64,000 bases of DNA, taken from Streptomyces subrutilus (GTDB taxonomy: Bacteria; Actinomycetota; Actinomycetes; Streptomycetales; Streptomycetaceae). Location: the NCBI RefSeq assembly GCF_008704535.1, contig NZ_CP023701.1, positions 6,118,001 to 6,182,000 of the forward strand. Direction: 5' to 3'. Positions within the stretch are counted from its first letter, which is position 1, and each line of letters starts with the position of its first letter. Under the pieces are notes generated by a model, which was not told the origin of the DNA, made no database searches, and saw only the letters and a list, made by a program, of their open reading frames with translations. The position numbers and the translations under genes are program-made. Positions 6,898 to 15,860 of the stretch are shown here, piece after piece.

Positions 6898-8595
6898 ATG
6901 ACGTCCACGCTGCCCACCACCGCCGTCCCGCACAGCGACGGACAGCCGCCGATCACCATGTTCGGCCCGGACTTCCCCTACGCGTACGACGACTTCCTCG
7001 CCCACCCGGCCGGCCTGGGCCAGATACCGGCCACCGAGCACGGCACCGAGGTCGCCGTCATCGGCGGCGGGCTGTCCGGCATCATCTCCGCCTACGAGCT
7101 GATGAAGATGGGCCTCAGGCCCGTCGTCTACGAGGCCGACCAGATCGGCGGCCGGCTGCGGACCGTCGGCTTCGAGGGCGCCGGCACCGAGGGCCTGACG
7201 GCCGAGATGGGCGCCATGCGCTTCCCGCCGTCCTCCACCGCCCTCCAGCACTACATCGACCTCGTCGGCCTGGTCACCGAGCCCTTCCCGAACCCGCTCG
7301 CCGAGGCCACCCCCTCCACGGTCGTCGACCTCAAGGGCGAGACGCACTACGCCGAGACCATCGCCGACCTCCCGCAGGTCTACCGCGACGTCGCCGCCGC
7401 GTGGAACGCCTGCCTCGACGAGGGCGCCGACTTCTCCGACATGAACACCGCGATGCGCGAACGCGACGTCCCGCGCATCCGCGAGATCTGGGCGAAGCTC
7501 GTCGAGAAGCTCGACGACGAGACCTTCTACGGCTTCCTCTGCAAGTCCGAGTCCTTCCGGTCCTTCCGCAAGCGCGAGATCTTCGGCCAGGTCGGCTTCG
7601 GCACCGGCGGCTGGGACACCGACTTCCCCAACTCCATCCTGGAGATCCTGCGCGTCGTCTACACCGAGGCCGACGACCACCACCGCGGCATCGTGGGCGG
7701 TTCGCAGCAGCTGCCGCTGCGCCTGTGGGAGCGCGAGCCCGGCAAGACCGTCCACTGGGCCCCGGGCACCTCGCTGTCCTCCCTGCACGACGGCAGCCCG
7801 CGCCCGGCGGTCACCCGCCTGCACCGCACGGCCGGCAACCGCATCACCGTCACCGACTCCTCCGGCGACATCCGCACCTACCGGGCCGCGGTCTTCACGG
7901 CCCAGTCCTGGATGCTGCTGTCGAAGATCGAGTGCGACGACACGCTGTTCCCGATCGACCACTGGACGGCGATCGAGCGCACCCACTACATGGAGTCCTC
8001 GAAGCTCTTCGTTCCCGTGGACCGGCCGTTCTGGCTGGACAAGGACGAGCGGACCGGCCGGGACGCCATGTCGATGACGCTCACCGACCGGATGACCCGC
8101 GGCACCTACCTCCTGGACAACGGCCCGGACAAGCCCGCCGTCATCTGCCTCTCCTACACCTGGTGCGACGACAGCCTCAAGTGGCTGCCGCTGTCCGCGA
8201 ACGAGCGGATGGAGGTCATGCTGAAGTCCCTCGGCGAGATCTACCCGAACGTCGACATCCGCCGCCACGTCATCGGGAACCCCGTCACCGTGTCCTGGGA
8301 GAACGAGCCCTACTTCATGGGCGCCTTCAAGGCCAACCTGCCGGGCCACTACCGCTACCAGCGGCGCCTGTTCACCCACTTCATGCAGGACCGCCTCCCC
8401 GAGGACAAGCGGGGCATCTTCCTCGCGGGCGACGACATCTCCTGGACGGCCGGCTGGGCCGAGGGCGCGGTCCAGACCGCGCTGAACGCGGTCTGGGGCG
8501 TCATGCACCACCTCGGCGGCTCCACGGACGCCACCAACCCCGGCCCCGGCGACCGCTACGACGACATCGCCCCGGTCGAACTCCCCGAGGACTGA
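6898..8595 (+). CDS. FAD-dependent L-amino-acid 2-monooxygenase / flavin amine oxidase
   Basis: A 565-residue flavoprotein of the monoamine-oxidase fold. The FAD-binding GGGLSG is at residues 56-61, followed by VVYEADQIGGRLRT. The AEMGAMRFPPS and FPNPLAE stretches are typical of the tryptophan/lysine 2-monooxygenase branch (about 560 residues), and the C-terminal GWAEGAVQTALNAVWG closes the FAD site. It should convert an L-amino acid, O2 and FAD to the amide with loss of CO2. The preceding amidase gene, and the AsnC-linked cationic-type permease at 1534, suggest arginine or lysine; indole-3-acetamide from tryptophan is the alternative. A strong terminator follows at 8618. Confidence 0.88.
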   Translation: MTSTLPTTAVPHSDGQPPITMFGPDFPYAYDDFLAHPAGLGQIPATEHGTEVAVIGGGLSGIISAYELMKMGLRPVVYEADQIGGRLRTVGFEGAGTEGLTAEMGAMRFPPSSTALQHYIDLVGLVTEPFPNPLAEATPSTVVDLKGETHYAETIADLPQVYRDVAAAWNACLDEGADFSDMNTAMRERDVPRIREIWAKLVEKLDDETFYGFLCKSESFRSFRKREIFGQVGFGTGGWDTDFPNSILEILRVVYTEADDHHRGIVGGSQQLPLRLWEREPGKTVHWAPGTSLSSLHDGSPRPAVTRLHRTAGNRITVTDSSGDIRTYRAAVFTAQSWMLLSKIECDDTLFPIDHWTAIERTHYMESSKLFVPVDRPFWLDKDERTGRDAMSMTLTDRMTRGTYLLDNGPDKPAVICLSYTWCDDSLKWLPLSANERMEVMLKSLGEIYPNVDIRRHVIGNPVTVSWENEPYFMGAFKANLPGHYRYQRRLFTHFMQDRLPEDKRGIFLAGDDISWTAGWAEGAVQTALNAVWGVMHHLGGSTDATNPGPGDRYDDIAPVELPED

Positions 8596-8617
8596 CCCCT
8601 CCCGGAACCCCCCGGCC

Positions 8618-8657
8618 ACGGGCCGCCGTCCGCGCACGAACGCGGACGGCGGCCCGT
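8618..8657 (+). terminator. Strong intrinsic terminator after the amidase/oxidase operon
   Basis: Perfect 17-bp arms (8618-8634 and 8641-8657) enclose a CACGAA loop and are followed by TTCCCG. It lies 22 bases after the monooxygenase stop and ends the operon. Confidence 0.85.
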
Positions 8658-8754
8658 TCCCGTGCCCGATCCAGGACAGGATCCGACCTATGGGGCCGCT
8701 AGCGTCGTCCCCGTGAAGGAGAAGCGCTCCCTCACTCCTACAGGAGGCACGCCG

Positions 8755-9252
8755 ATGTCGGTCGAACCGGTTCCCCAGGGGTACGCCACCGTGACGCCGT
8801 GGATCATCTCCCGCGACACCCCGCGGCTCATCGCCTTCCTGAAGGAGGCGTTCGGCGCGCAGGAGATCGCCTGCCTCACCGGGGAGGACGGCGCCGTCGC
8901 GCACGCCGAGGTGCGGATCGGCGACTCGGTGGTGATGATGTTCGACGCACGGCCGGACTGGCCGGCGACCCCGGGATTCCTGCGGCTGTACGTCGAGGAC
9001 GCCGACGCCGTGCACCGGCGGGCCGTGGCGGCGGGCGGGACGTCCGTCACGGAGGTCACCCACCTCGCCTTCGGCGACCGGGTCGGCCGGGTCCGGGATC
9101 CGCTGGGCAACCTGTACTGGATCCAGACCCGGGTGGAGGACGTGGACGCGCAGGAGCTGGAACGCCGCTTCGGGGACCCGGGGTTCACCGCGGCGATGGA
9201 GTACGTGCAGGGCGCCGACTTCTTCCCCGGCCGGGACCGCGCGCACGGCTGA
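8755..9252 (+). CDS. VOC-family (glyoxalase/bleomycin-resistance-like) protein
   Basis: A 165-residue single-chain VOC protein with two beta-alpha-beta-beta-beta modules. The first opens with VTPWIISRDTPRLIAFLKEAFGA, and the second ends in GRVRDPLGNLYWIQTR, the usual metal-site region. The closest recognisable relatives are PhnB-like or YdeP-type proteins of unknown substrate. The ATG at 8755 has AGGAGGC seven bases upstream, which is decisive against the longer frame from 8662. A TAGCGT -10 element may lie at 8700-8705. The terminator at 8618 makes this a separate transcription unit. Confidence 0.85.
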   Translation: MSVEPVPQGYATVTPWIISRDTPRLIAFLKEAFGAQEIACLTGEDGAVAHAEVRIGDSVVMMFDARPDWPATPGFLRLYVEDADAVHRRAVAAGGTSVTEVTHLAFGDRVGRVRDPLGNLYWIQTRVEDVDAQELERRFGDPGFTAAMEYVQGADFFPGRDRAHG

Positions 9253-9280
9253 GCGCGGCCGGCCGGGGCCGGGGGCGTCG

Positions 9281-9982
9281 TCACAGGAGGTGCAGGCCGC
9301 CGGAACGGACCGCGCGGCCGATGCGGCCGGCGTCCCCGGCCGCGGGGAGCGGGGTCAGCAGGCAGCGGCCGATCAGGCCGACGCTCGCGTCCAGGGACTC
9401 GCGGAACTCCTCCGCCACCTCGGGGGAGCGGCGCAGGGTCCACAGCAGCCGGGCCGACGCCCAGGCACCCGCGCGGGCGCGGTCCAGGCTCCAGGAGCCG
9501 ACCAGGTGGGTCAGCGGATCGGCGACCTCCAGCAGGTCCGGCCCCGGCATCAGCTCCTCCCGGATGTGTTCCTCCAGGGCCACCAGGGTGTCGCCTACCC
9601 GGTCGAAGTCCGCTTCCAGCGCAGCCGGTTCGCAGTCCAGGGTGCGGCAGGCCGACACCACCGCCAGCGCCAGGTCGTGCCCGATGTGCGCGTTGATCCC
9701 GGCCAGGGCGTACTGGAGGGGGCGGACGCCGGGGTGGCGCCGGTACTGCAGCAGCGGCCGCCAGCAGGCCGGCGGCCGCTCCGCCGCCACCGCCGCCAGG
9801 TACCGCTCGGCGAACCGGACGCCGAGCGTCTCGGCCCGCCTCGGCGCGGGGAACCCGCCGCGCTCGATGCGCCGGTGCAGGGTCTCCGTGACCGTCAGGT
9901 AGACCCGGTTGAAGACGGCGACGCCGTCCCGCGGCGGCAGCCGCTCGTCCAGGGCGCGCATCCGCGCCAGCACCGCTTCCAT
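9281..9982 (-). CDS. DUF5995-family protein
   Basis: A 233-residue, helix-rich soluble protein. It carries the AGINAHIGHDLALAVV block (around residues 92-107) and the C-terminal SWSLDRARAGAWASARLLW segment that I associate with DUF5995, a family common in actinomycetes and of unknown function. The conserved His residues of the INAHIGHDL block could bind a metal, but that is inference. It converges with the VOC gene (28-base gap) and is followed by the NCS2 permease in the same direction 138 bases upstream, so linkage to that gene is weak. Confidence 0.75.
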   Translation of the reverse strand: MEAVLARMRALDERLPPRDGVAVFNRVYLTVTETLHRRIERGGFPAPRRAETLGVRFAERYLAAVAAERPPACWRPLLQYRRHPGVRPLQYALAGINAHIGHDLALAVVSACRTLDCEPAALEADFDRVGDTLVALEEHIREELMPGPDLLEVADPLTHLVGSWSLDRARAGAWASARLLWTLRRSPEVAEEFRESLDASVGLIGRCLLTPLPAAGDAGRIGRAVRSGGLHLL

Positions 9983-10120
9983 GGGAGGCAGGTTCGCAGG
10001 CGCCGGGCCGCACGGGGGGAACTTGGCCGCAGGCTTCGCCGGTTCGGGCGAAGCGCCGTCACCACGCGTCCGGTGCGCCGTCGACGCGCCGCCAACGCGG
10101 ACGCCGCCCCCGGCGCGGCG

Positions 10121-11533
10121 TCACCGCGCCGCCGGCGGTGCGTCCGGCGCGTCCGGGCCGCCCCGGTCGTCGTAGGCGGAGGTGCCCGCGTCGAGCAGCG
10201 GCTCCTGCCGCTTGAGGTGCTCGGGCGCGAAGTAGCGCAGCGTGTGGTAGCCCGTGATCACCACGATCGTGCCCAGCGCGATGCCGCCCAGCTCGAAGCT
10301 GTCGGTGATCTGCAGCGTGACCCCGCCGATGCCGATGATGATGCCCGCCGCGGCCGGTACCAGGTTCAGCGGATTGCGCAGGTCCACCCGGCCGTTGAGC
10401 CAGATCTGCGCGCCGAGCAGGCCGATCATGCCGTACAGGATGACGGTGATGCCGCCGAGCACCCCGCCCGGGATCGCCGCGACGACCGCGCCGAACTTGG
10501 GGCACAGGCCGAACAGCAGCGCGAAGCCCGCCGCCGCCCAGTACGCCGCGGTCGAGTAGACGCGGGTGGCGGCCATGACGCCGATGTTCTCGGAGTAGGT
10601 GGTGTTCGGCGGCCCGCCGACCGCCGTCGACAGCATGGACGCCGCGCCGTCGGCGGCGATGGCGGTGCCGAGCTCGTCGTCGAGCGGATCGCCGGTCATC
10701 TCGCCGACCGCCTTGATGTGCCCGGCGTTCTCGGCGATGAGCGCGATCACCACGGGCAGCGCGATCAGGATGGCCGACCACTCGAACTGCGGGGCGTGGA
10801 AGCCCGGCAGGCCGAACCAGTCCGCCTTCGCGACCCCGGACAGGTCCAGCCGCCAATGGTCCACGGCCTCGGTGCCGCCCGCCGGCGAGTGGATCCTGCC
10901 GAAGACCAGGTCGAAGATCCAGGAGATCGCGTACCCGAAGAGCAGCCCGAGGAAGATCGCGATCCGCGACCAGAAGCCGCGCAGGCAGACCACGGCCAGA
11001 CCCGTGAACAGCATCGTCAGCAGGGCCGTCCACTGGTCCTGCGGCCAGTACGTCGAGGCCGTCACCGGCGCCAGGTTGAAGCCGATCAGCATCACGACCG
11101 CGCCCGTCACCACGGGCGGCATCGCCGCGTGGATGATCCGCGCGCCGAACCGCCGCACCGCGAGACCGGCCAGGAACAGGGCCGCACCGACCACGAACAC
11201 CGCGCCCGTGACCACGGCGCTGCTCCCGCCGCCGGCCCGGATCGCCGCGGCGACCCCCACGAAGGAGAGGGAACAGCCCAGGTAGGAGGGGACCCGGCCG
11301 CGCGTGGCGAGCAGGAAGACGGCCGTCGCGACACCGGACATCATGATCGCGAGGTTCGGGTCCAGGCCCATCAGGACCGGTGCGACGAAGCTCGCACCGA
11401 ACATGGCCACCACGTGCTGCGCGCCCAGTCCGGCGGTCCTCGGCCACGACAGCCGCTCGTCCGGCCGGACCACGGCCCCGGGGGCGGGGGTCCGCCCGTC
11501 TCCGTGCAGCGTCCAGCGCACGCCGAGGCCCAT
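10121..11533 (-). CDS. NCS2-family uracil/xanthine permease
   Basis: A 470-residue membrane protein with about 14 hydrophobic segments and NCS2 landmarks: the opening HVVAMFGASFVAPVLMG, the ENAGHIKAVGEMTGDPLDDE loop that carries the conserved Glu and substrate-contacting residues, and PPNTTYSENIGVMAATRVYS. It should import a nucleobase (uracil or xanthine) by proton symport. The ATG at 11533 has GGAAGTGG upstream. The basic/acidic C-terminal tail is unremarkable. An AT-rich patch at 11591-11600, unusual here, probably contains its promoter. Uracil versus xanthine cannot be separated by eye. Confidence 0.9.
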   Translation of the reverse strand: MGLGVRWTLHGDGRTPAPGAVVRPDERLSWPRTAGLGAQHVVAMFGASFVAPVLMGLDPNLAIMMSGVATAVFLLATRGRVPSYLGCSLSFVGVAAAIRAGGGSSAVVTGAVFVVGAALFLAGLAVRRFGARIIHAAMPPVVTGAVVMLIGFNLAPVTASTYWPQDQWTALLTMLFTGLAVVCLRGFWSRIAIFLGLLFGYAISWIFDLVFGRIHSPAGGTEAVDHWRLDLSGVAKADWFGLPGFHAPQFEWSAILIALPVVIALIAENAGHIKAVGEMTGDPLDDELGTAIAADGAASMLSTAVGGPPNTTYSENIGVMAATRVYSTAAYWAAAGFALLFGLCPKFGAVVAAIPGGVLGGITVILYGMIGLLGAQIWLNGRVDLRNPLNLVPAAAGIIIGIGGVTLQITDSFELGGIALGTIVVITGYHTLRYFAPEHLKRQEPLLDAGTSAYDDRGGPDAPDAPPAAR

Positions 11534-11595
11534 GTTCCACCACTTCCGTTCGGCCGACGATCAGGCATCCAGGCCGCGAGGCGGCCAGCCATATA

Positions 11596-12810
11596 TTACG
11601 GCCGGATACCTGCTGGTTCGTCCCGATTGGGCTCCGCGGCTCCGCCGACGGCAGTCTTCGGCCGCAGGACGGCGGCCCCCGCGATCAGCGCGAAGGCCAG
11701 CAGGGTGACCAGACCGAAGGAGACCACGAGGGAGGTCGCGTCCGCCACCGCACCGATGGCGGACGGTGCGATCAGACCCGAGGTGTACGTGATCGTCGCG
11801 ACGCCGGCGATGGCCTGTGCCGGGGCCGGCCCGCTGCGCGCCGCCGCCGCGAACGCCAGCGGCACCACCACCGCGATGCCCAGCCCGATCAGCCCGAACC
11901 CGGCCATGGCCCCCGCCGGATGCCGCACGGTCACCACCAGCAGGCCGCCCACGGTGGCCAGCGCGCCGCCCGCGCGGACCGTGCGCACCGGACCGAACCG
12001 GTCCACCACCCGGTCGCCGACCAGCCGCGCCACGGTCATGGTCAGCGCGAAGGCCGTGGTGGAGGCCGCCGCCAGTCCCGCGTCCGTGTGCAGCACGTCC
12101 CGCAGGTACACCGCGGACCAGTCCAGGCTCGCGCCCTCCGCGAAGACCGCGCAGAAACCGACGGCGCCGATCAGCAGCGCGGACTTCGGCGGCAGCGCGA
12201 AGTGCGGCGGAGCCTCGGCCCCCTGATCGCTCCTCAGGTCCAGCACGCCCCGCACCGCGACCAGCCCGGCCACGGTGAGGGCCAGTGCCGCGATCAGGTG
12301 GTGCAGCCGGGCCGAGGCCCCGACGTGCGCGGCGACCGTACCGGCAGCCGAACCGAGCAGGGCGCCCAGGCTCCACATGCCGTGCAACGAGGCCATGATC
12401 GAGCGGCCCAGCCGGTTCTCGGTCTCCACGCCCAGGGCGTTCATGGCCACGTCCGACATGCCGGAGGTGGCCCCGTAGACGAAGAGCGCCACGCAGAGGG
12501 TCGGCAGGTTCGGGGCGAGGCTCGGCAGGATCAGGGACAGGGTCCACAGCGCCAGCAGCGCCCGCAGCGCGGCGCGCGCGCCGAACCGGTGGTTGATCCG
12601 CCCCGCCAGCGGCATCGCGACCGCCGCGCCGAGGGCGGGGAACGCGAGGGCCAGGCCCAGGGTGCCGGCGGTGAGCCCGGCGTGGTCCTGGATCCAGGGG
12701 ATGCGGGTGGCGAAGGAGCCGGTGACGGCGCCGTGCGCGCAGAACACGGCGGCGATGGCGAAGCGGGCATGGCGCAGTCGCGCCGGGCTGAGGTCGGTTT
12801 CCCCGGTCAT
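11596..12810 (-). CDS. MFS transporter divergent from a ROK regulator
   Basis: A 404-residue MFS protein with 12 hydrophobic segments. The RINHRFGARAALRA loop between TM2 and TM3 is the MFS signature, and GDRVVDRFGPVRTVRAG is its repeat in the second half. The overall style is that of the YbjJ/Bcr-like or sugar-exporter group with a SGMSDVAMNALGVE motif. The ATG at 12810 is preceded within 40 bases by a perfect inverted repeat (12821-12843), so the transcript has a very short leader. It is divergent from the ROK gene, which makes it the natural target. The substrate, perhaps a sugar or sugar-like compound given ROK control, is inferred. Confidence 0.87.
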   Translation of the reverse strand: MTGETDLSPARLRHARFAIAAVFCAHGAVTGSFATRIPWIQDHAGLTAGTLGLALAFPALGAAVAMPLAGRINHRFGARAALRALLALWTLSLILPSLAPNLPTLCVALFVYGATSGMSDVAMNALGVETENRLGRSIMASLHGMWSLGALLGSAAGTVAAHVGASARLHHLIAALALTVAGLVAVRGVLDLRSDQGAEAPPHFALPPKSALLIGAVGFCAVFAEGASLDWSAVYLRDVLHTDAGLAAASTTAFALTMTVARLVGDRVVDRFGPVRTVRAGGALATVGGLLVVTVRHPAGAMAGFGLIGLGIAVVVPLAFAAAARSGPAPAQAIAGVATITYTSGLIAPSAIGAVADATSLVVSFGLVTLLAFALIAGAAVLRPKTAVGGAAEPNRDEPAGIRP

Positions 12811-12820
12811 GCGGGCTAAA

Positions 12821-12843
12821 CTATCAGGGACCCTGCCTGATAG
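12821..12843. promoter_or_regulatory. Operator palindrome between MFS and ROK genes
   Basis: CTATCAGG (12821-12828) and CCTGATAG (12836-12843) are perfect 8-bp inverted arms around 7 bases. The site fills most of the 54-base divergent intergenic region. TAGTTT, read on the minus strand beside the left arm, can serve as the MFS -10, so occupancy would block both promoters. Confidence 0.75.
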
Positions 12844-12864
12844 ATATCCTCCGGACTCCCTAGG

Positions 12865-14016
12865 ATGAGCGCCGTGACTCCTGCCCTCACCCCGGCCCCG
12901 TCCCCCGCCTCACCCAGCACCGCCCGCGCCATCAACGACCGCCTCGCCCTGCAACTCCTCCAGGAGGCGGGACCGCTGACGGCCACCCAGCTCAAGACCA
13001 GGACCGGCCTCTCCCGCCCCTCGGTCGCCGACCTCGTCGAACGCCTCACCGAAGCCGGACTCGTCGAGGTCGTCGGAGAATCCGGCGAACAGCGCCGCGG
13101 CCCCAACGCCAAGCTGTACGGGATCGTCGCCCACCGCGCCCACCTCGCCGCCCTCGACGTGCGCACCGACAGCGTCACCGCCGTCGTCACCGACCTCCTC
13201 GGCCATCCCCTGGCCGAAGCCGCCCTCCCCGTCGGAGCCCCCGAGGACGCGGTGGCCGCCCTGCTGCGCACCGCCCGCGCCGCCGGCGCCGGGGACCTCC
13301 ACACCGTCGCCGTCGGAGCCCCCGGCCTGGTCGCCCCCGGCAGCCGCGAACTGCGCGGCACCCAGGGCCTGCCCGTCTGGCACCGGGACCTGGTGGACGC
13401 CCTCCGGCGCAGCCTGCCCGCCACCGTGCTCGTCGAGAACGAGACCAACCTGGCCGCCCTCGCCGAGCAACGCCTCGGCACCGCCCGCGACCTCGACTCC
13501 TTCGTCCTGCTCTGGCTGGGCGGGGGCGTCGGCGCGGCCGTCGTCCTGGACGGCCGGCTGCGCCGCGGTGCCTCCGGCGGGGCGGGCGAGATCGGCTTCC
13601 TCCCCGTCCCCGGCACCGGCGCCTTGCCCTCCGCGACCGACTGCGGCGGCGGCTTCCACGCCCTGGCCGGCCGGGAGGCCGTCACCGCCCTGGCCCGCCG
13701 ACACGGCTTTGACGGCCCGGCCGAGGAAGCGGTGGCCGGAGCGGCCGGCGAGCCCTTCCTCGACGTCCTGGCCGAACGCCTCGCGCTGGGCGCGGCCGCC
13801 GTCGCCGCCGTCCTGGACCCCGGCTGCGTGGTCCTGGGCGGCGAACTGGGCCTCGCGGGCGGGCCTCCCCTGGCAACCCGCGTGGCCCGCCGCCTGGCGA
13901 CCCTGACCCCCCTCCCGACACAGGTCCGCGCCACCTCCCTGGGCGGCACGGCGGTCCTGGCGGGGGCGAGGCTGGCGGCGAGGGAAGCGGCGCAGGAGGT
14001 GCTGTTCGGGGGGTAG
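12865..14016 (+). CDS. ROK-family transcriptional regulator
   Basis: A 383-residue ROK repressor. An N-terminal winged helix (residues 22-75, ATQLKTRTGLSRPSVADLVERL) is followed by the sugar-kinase-fold ROK domain. The second subdomain carries VENETNLAALAEQ and the GGGVGAAVVLDGRLRRGASGGAGEIG block. The usual zinc-binding CxCGxxGCxE motif is missing: the region reads ATDCGGGFHALAG, so the metal site is degenerate. The start may be ATG 12865 or GTG 12874; neither has a strong Shine-Dalgarno sequence, and the AGGA preceding GTG favours it slightly. It probably represses itself and the divergent MFS gene through the palindrome at 12821 and is released by a sugar ligand. Confidence 0.88.
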   Translation: MSAVTPALTPAPSPASPSTARAINDRLALQLLQEAGPLTATQLKTRTGLSRPSVADLVERLTEAGLVEVVGESGEQRRGPNAKLYGIVAHRAHLAALDVRTDSVTAVVTDLLGHPLAEAALPVGAPEDAVAALLRTARAAGAGDLHTVAVGAPGLVAPGSRELRGTQGLPVWHRDLVDALRRSLPATVLVENETNLAALAEQRLGTARDLDSFVLLWLGGGVGAAVVLDGRLRRGASGGAGEIGFLPVPGTGALPSATDCGGGFHALAGREAVTALARRHGFDGPAEEAVAGAAGEPFLDVLAERLALGAAAVAAVLDPGCVVLGGELGLAGGPPLATRVARRLATLTPLPTQVRATSLGGTAVLAGARLAAREAAQEVLFGG

Positions 14017-14029
14017 GGGCGGAGCCTTG

Positions 14030-14770
14030 CTACCGACCCCGTCCCGCCATGAACTCCGCGAACGTGCCCCGGCCCACCGCGTGGGACGGGGTCAGGTTGG
14101 CGCCTTGGCGGAGGGCCGCGTGGATCCTGCCCGTCAGGGGGAGGGGGACGATCCGGCGGGTGCGGGAGGTCGCGGCGAGGTAGGTGCGGGCCAGGTCCGG
14201 GAGGGTGCGGATCTCGGGGCCGCCCATGTCCGGGACGCGGCCGGCGGGGGTGGGGACGGCGAGGTCGGCCAGGCGGTCGGCGACCTCTCCGACCGCGATC
14301 GGCTGCACCCGTACGTCCTTCGGCAGCGGCATCACGGGCAGCCTGGCCGCGGCCCCCACGATGCGCGCCACCAGGTCGTGGAACTGGGTGGCGCGCAGCA
14401 CCGTGACGCCCAGCCCGGACTCCTCCAGAAGCCGTTCGACCCGCAGTTTCGTGCGGTAGTAGCCGAGCGGGACCACGTCGACGCCGACGATGGAGACGTA
14501 GACGAGGTTGCCGACCGTCCCGGCGCGCCGGGCGGCCGCGACGAGGTGCCGGGCGGCGGTGTCGTCCCCGCCGCGCGGGCTGCTCGCACAGTGCACGACC
14601 ACCTCCGCGCCGGCCAGCGCCGCGTCGAGCCCGGTGCCGTCGCGCAGGTCGACCGGGTACCGCGGCGCGCGCCGGCTCAGCACCCGGACCTCGTGGCCCC
14701 GGTCGCGCAGGCGTGCGGCGACGAGCGCGCCGAGGTTTCCGGTGCCTCCGGTGACGAGGATGGTGCTCAT
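14030..14770 (-). CDS. NmrA-like/atypical SDR NAD(P)-binding protein (ECF41 partner gene)
   Basis: A 246-residue Rossmann-fold protein with TGGTGNLG at residues 7-14, the atypical-SDR dinucleotide motif, and a YYRTKLRVERLL segment containing the YxxxK pair. It resembles NmrA-type or SDR a5 proteins that bind NAD(P) and act as oxidoreductases or redox sensors. GGAGGGACACC precedes the ATG at 14770. It lies 103 bases downstream of an ECF41 sigma gene on the same strand. ECF41 factors are typically linked to a carboxymuconolactone decarboxylase, oxidoreductase or epimerase gene that they transcribe, and this fits the epimerase/oxidoreductase version. A matching promoter sits at 14882-14908. Confidence 0.85.
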   Translation of the reverse strand: MSTILVTGGTGNLGALVAARLRDRGHEVRVLSRRAPRYPVDLRDGTGLDAALAGAEVVVHCASSPRGGDDTAARHLVAAARRAGTVGNLVYVSIVGVDVVPLGYYRTKLRVERLLEESGLGVTVLRATQFHDLVARIVGAAARLPVMPLPKDVRVQPIAVGEVADRLADLAVPTPAGRVPDMGGPEIRTLPDLARTYLAATSRTRRIVPLPLTGRIHAALRQGANLTPSHAVGRGTFAEFMAGRGR

Positions 14771-14873
14771 GGTGTCCCTCCGCCCTTCCCGGCCGTACCG
14801 GCCGGCTCCCGGCCCTCGCGCGGGTCGTCGAGCGCGCCGCGCCGACCCCGTCTGCCCGGGGACGGTGTCCGTG

Positions 14874-15785
14874 TCAGCGGGGACCGGACAGGGTGCGGGA
14901 ATGTGACAGCTGCCGTCGCAGATAGGCCAGCTTCTCCGGGTTGACCACCGCGCCCATGTCGCTGACCCGTCCGTTCCGGAATGCGACGAGCAGCACCGCC
15001 ACCTCGCCGAACAGCAGCGCCGGCGCGCCGTTGACCTCGGCGACGGTGACGGGGACGCCGGCCACGTACTTCCGCAGCGCGCCGAGCACGAAGCGGGCCA
15101 CCTTGTCCCGTCCCACGATCGGCCGCCGGGCCGCGCCGACCACGCCGCCGCCGTCCGCCACGTAGCGCACGTCGGCCGTCAGCAGCTCTTCCAGGCGGGC
15201 CAGGTCGCCGTCGCGGGCCGCCGTCAGGAAGGTGTCGACCAGACCCTGCCACCGCTCGGGGTCGGGCGCGGGGCGCGGCGCGGGGGAGGCTTCGGCCAGC
15301 CGTCCGGCGGCCCGGTGGTAGAGCTGGCGGCAGTGGGGCTCGGTGAGGTCGAGCAGCTGGGCGATCTCGCGGTGGGCGTAGGCGAAGGCCTCGCGCAGGA
15401 CGTAGACCGCGCGTTCGGCGGGGGTGAGCCGCTCCAGCAGCACCAGCAGGGCCATGGACACGCCCTCGCGCTGCTCGGCCGATTCGAGCGGGCCGAGCGC
15501 TCCGGTGGCGGTGAGCACCGGCTCGGGCAGCCACGGCCCGGCGTACTCCTCGCGCCGGACCCGCGCGGAGGCGAGGTGGTTGAGGCACAGACGGGTGACG
15601 GTCTTGGCCAGCCAGGCCCCGGGGTGGGCGACGTCGCGGCGGTCGGCGGAGCTCCAGCGCAGGTACGCGTCCTGCACGACGTCCTCGGCCTCGACGGCCG
15701 AGCCGAGCATGCGGTAGGCGACGGCGAACATCCGGGGCCGGTGTTCCTGGAAGGCCGCGGCGGCCGCGGCGCCTTGGGTGCTCAC
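14874..15785 (-). CDS. ECF41-family RNA polymerase sigma factor (SigJ-like)
   Basis: A 303-residue sigma-70 factor. Region 2 occupies residues 12-80 (HRPRMFAVAYRMLGSAVEAEDVVQDAYLRW) and region 4 residues 108-165 (RLTPAERAVYVLREAFAYAHREIAQLL). A C-terminal SnoaL-like extension carries the ECF41 hallmarks DGGG (211-214) and NPEKL (282-286, usually NPDKL). In this family the extension replaces a separate anti-sigma factor and tunes activity. The GTG at 15785 is chosen because the frame upstream is non-coding in character; its ribosome site is weak. Its own upstream region has no TGTCACA element, so autoregulation is not supported here. Confidence 0.9.
   Translation of the reverse strand: MSTQGAAAAAAFQEHRPRMFAVAYRMLGSAVEAEDVVQDAYLRWSSADRRDVAHPGAWLAKTVTRLCLNHLASARVRREEYAGPWLPEPVLTATGALGPLESAEQREGVSMALLVLLERLTPAERAVYVLREAFAYAHREIAQLLDLTEPHCRQLYHRAAGRLAEASPAPRPAPDPERWQGLVDTFLTAARDGDLARLEELLTADVRYVADGGGVVGAARRPIVGRDKVARFVLGALRKYVAGVPVTVAEVNGAPALLFGEVAVLLVAFRNGRVSDMGAVVNPEKLAYLRRQLSHSRTLSGPR
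14882..14908 (-). promoter_or_regulatory. Candidate ECF41 promoter inside the 3' end of the sigma gene
   Basis: On the minus strand TGTCACA (14908-14902) is followed after exactly 16 bases by GGTC (14885-14882). The published ECF41 target is TGTCACA-N16-CGTC as I recall it, so this matches all but one base. It would drive the NAD(P)-binding partner gene, whose start is 112 bases away. Confidence 0.6.
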
Positions 15786-15860
15786 GTCCCGAAGCCTACG
15801 AGGGCGGGGCACGGGCCGCGGGGACCGGCCGGGCCGGGCGGCCGCACGGCCGGGACGTGC

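Noticed and set aside
6751..9246. 831-codon minus-strand frame
   Set aside because: It mirrors the monooxygenase and VOC genes and has no recognisable domain or ribosome site.
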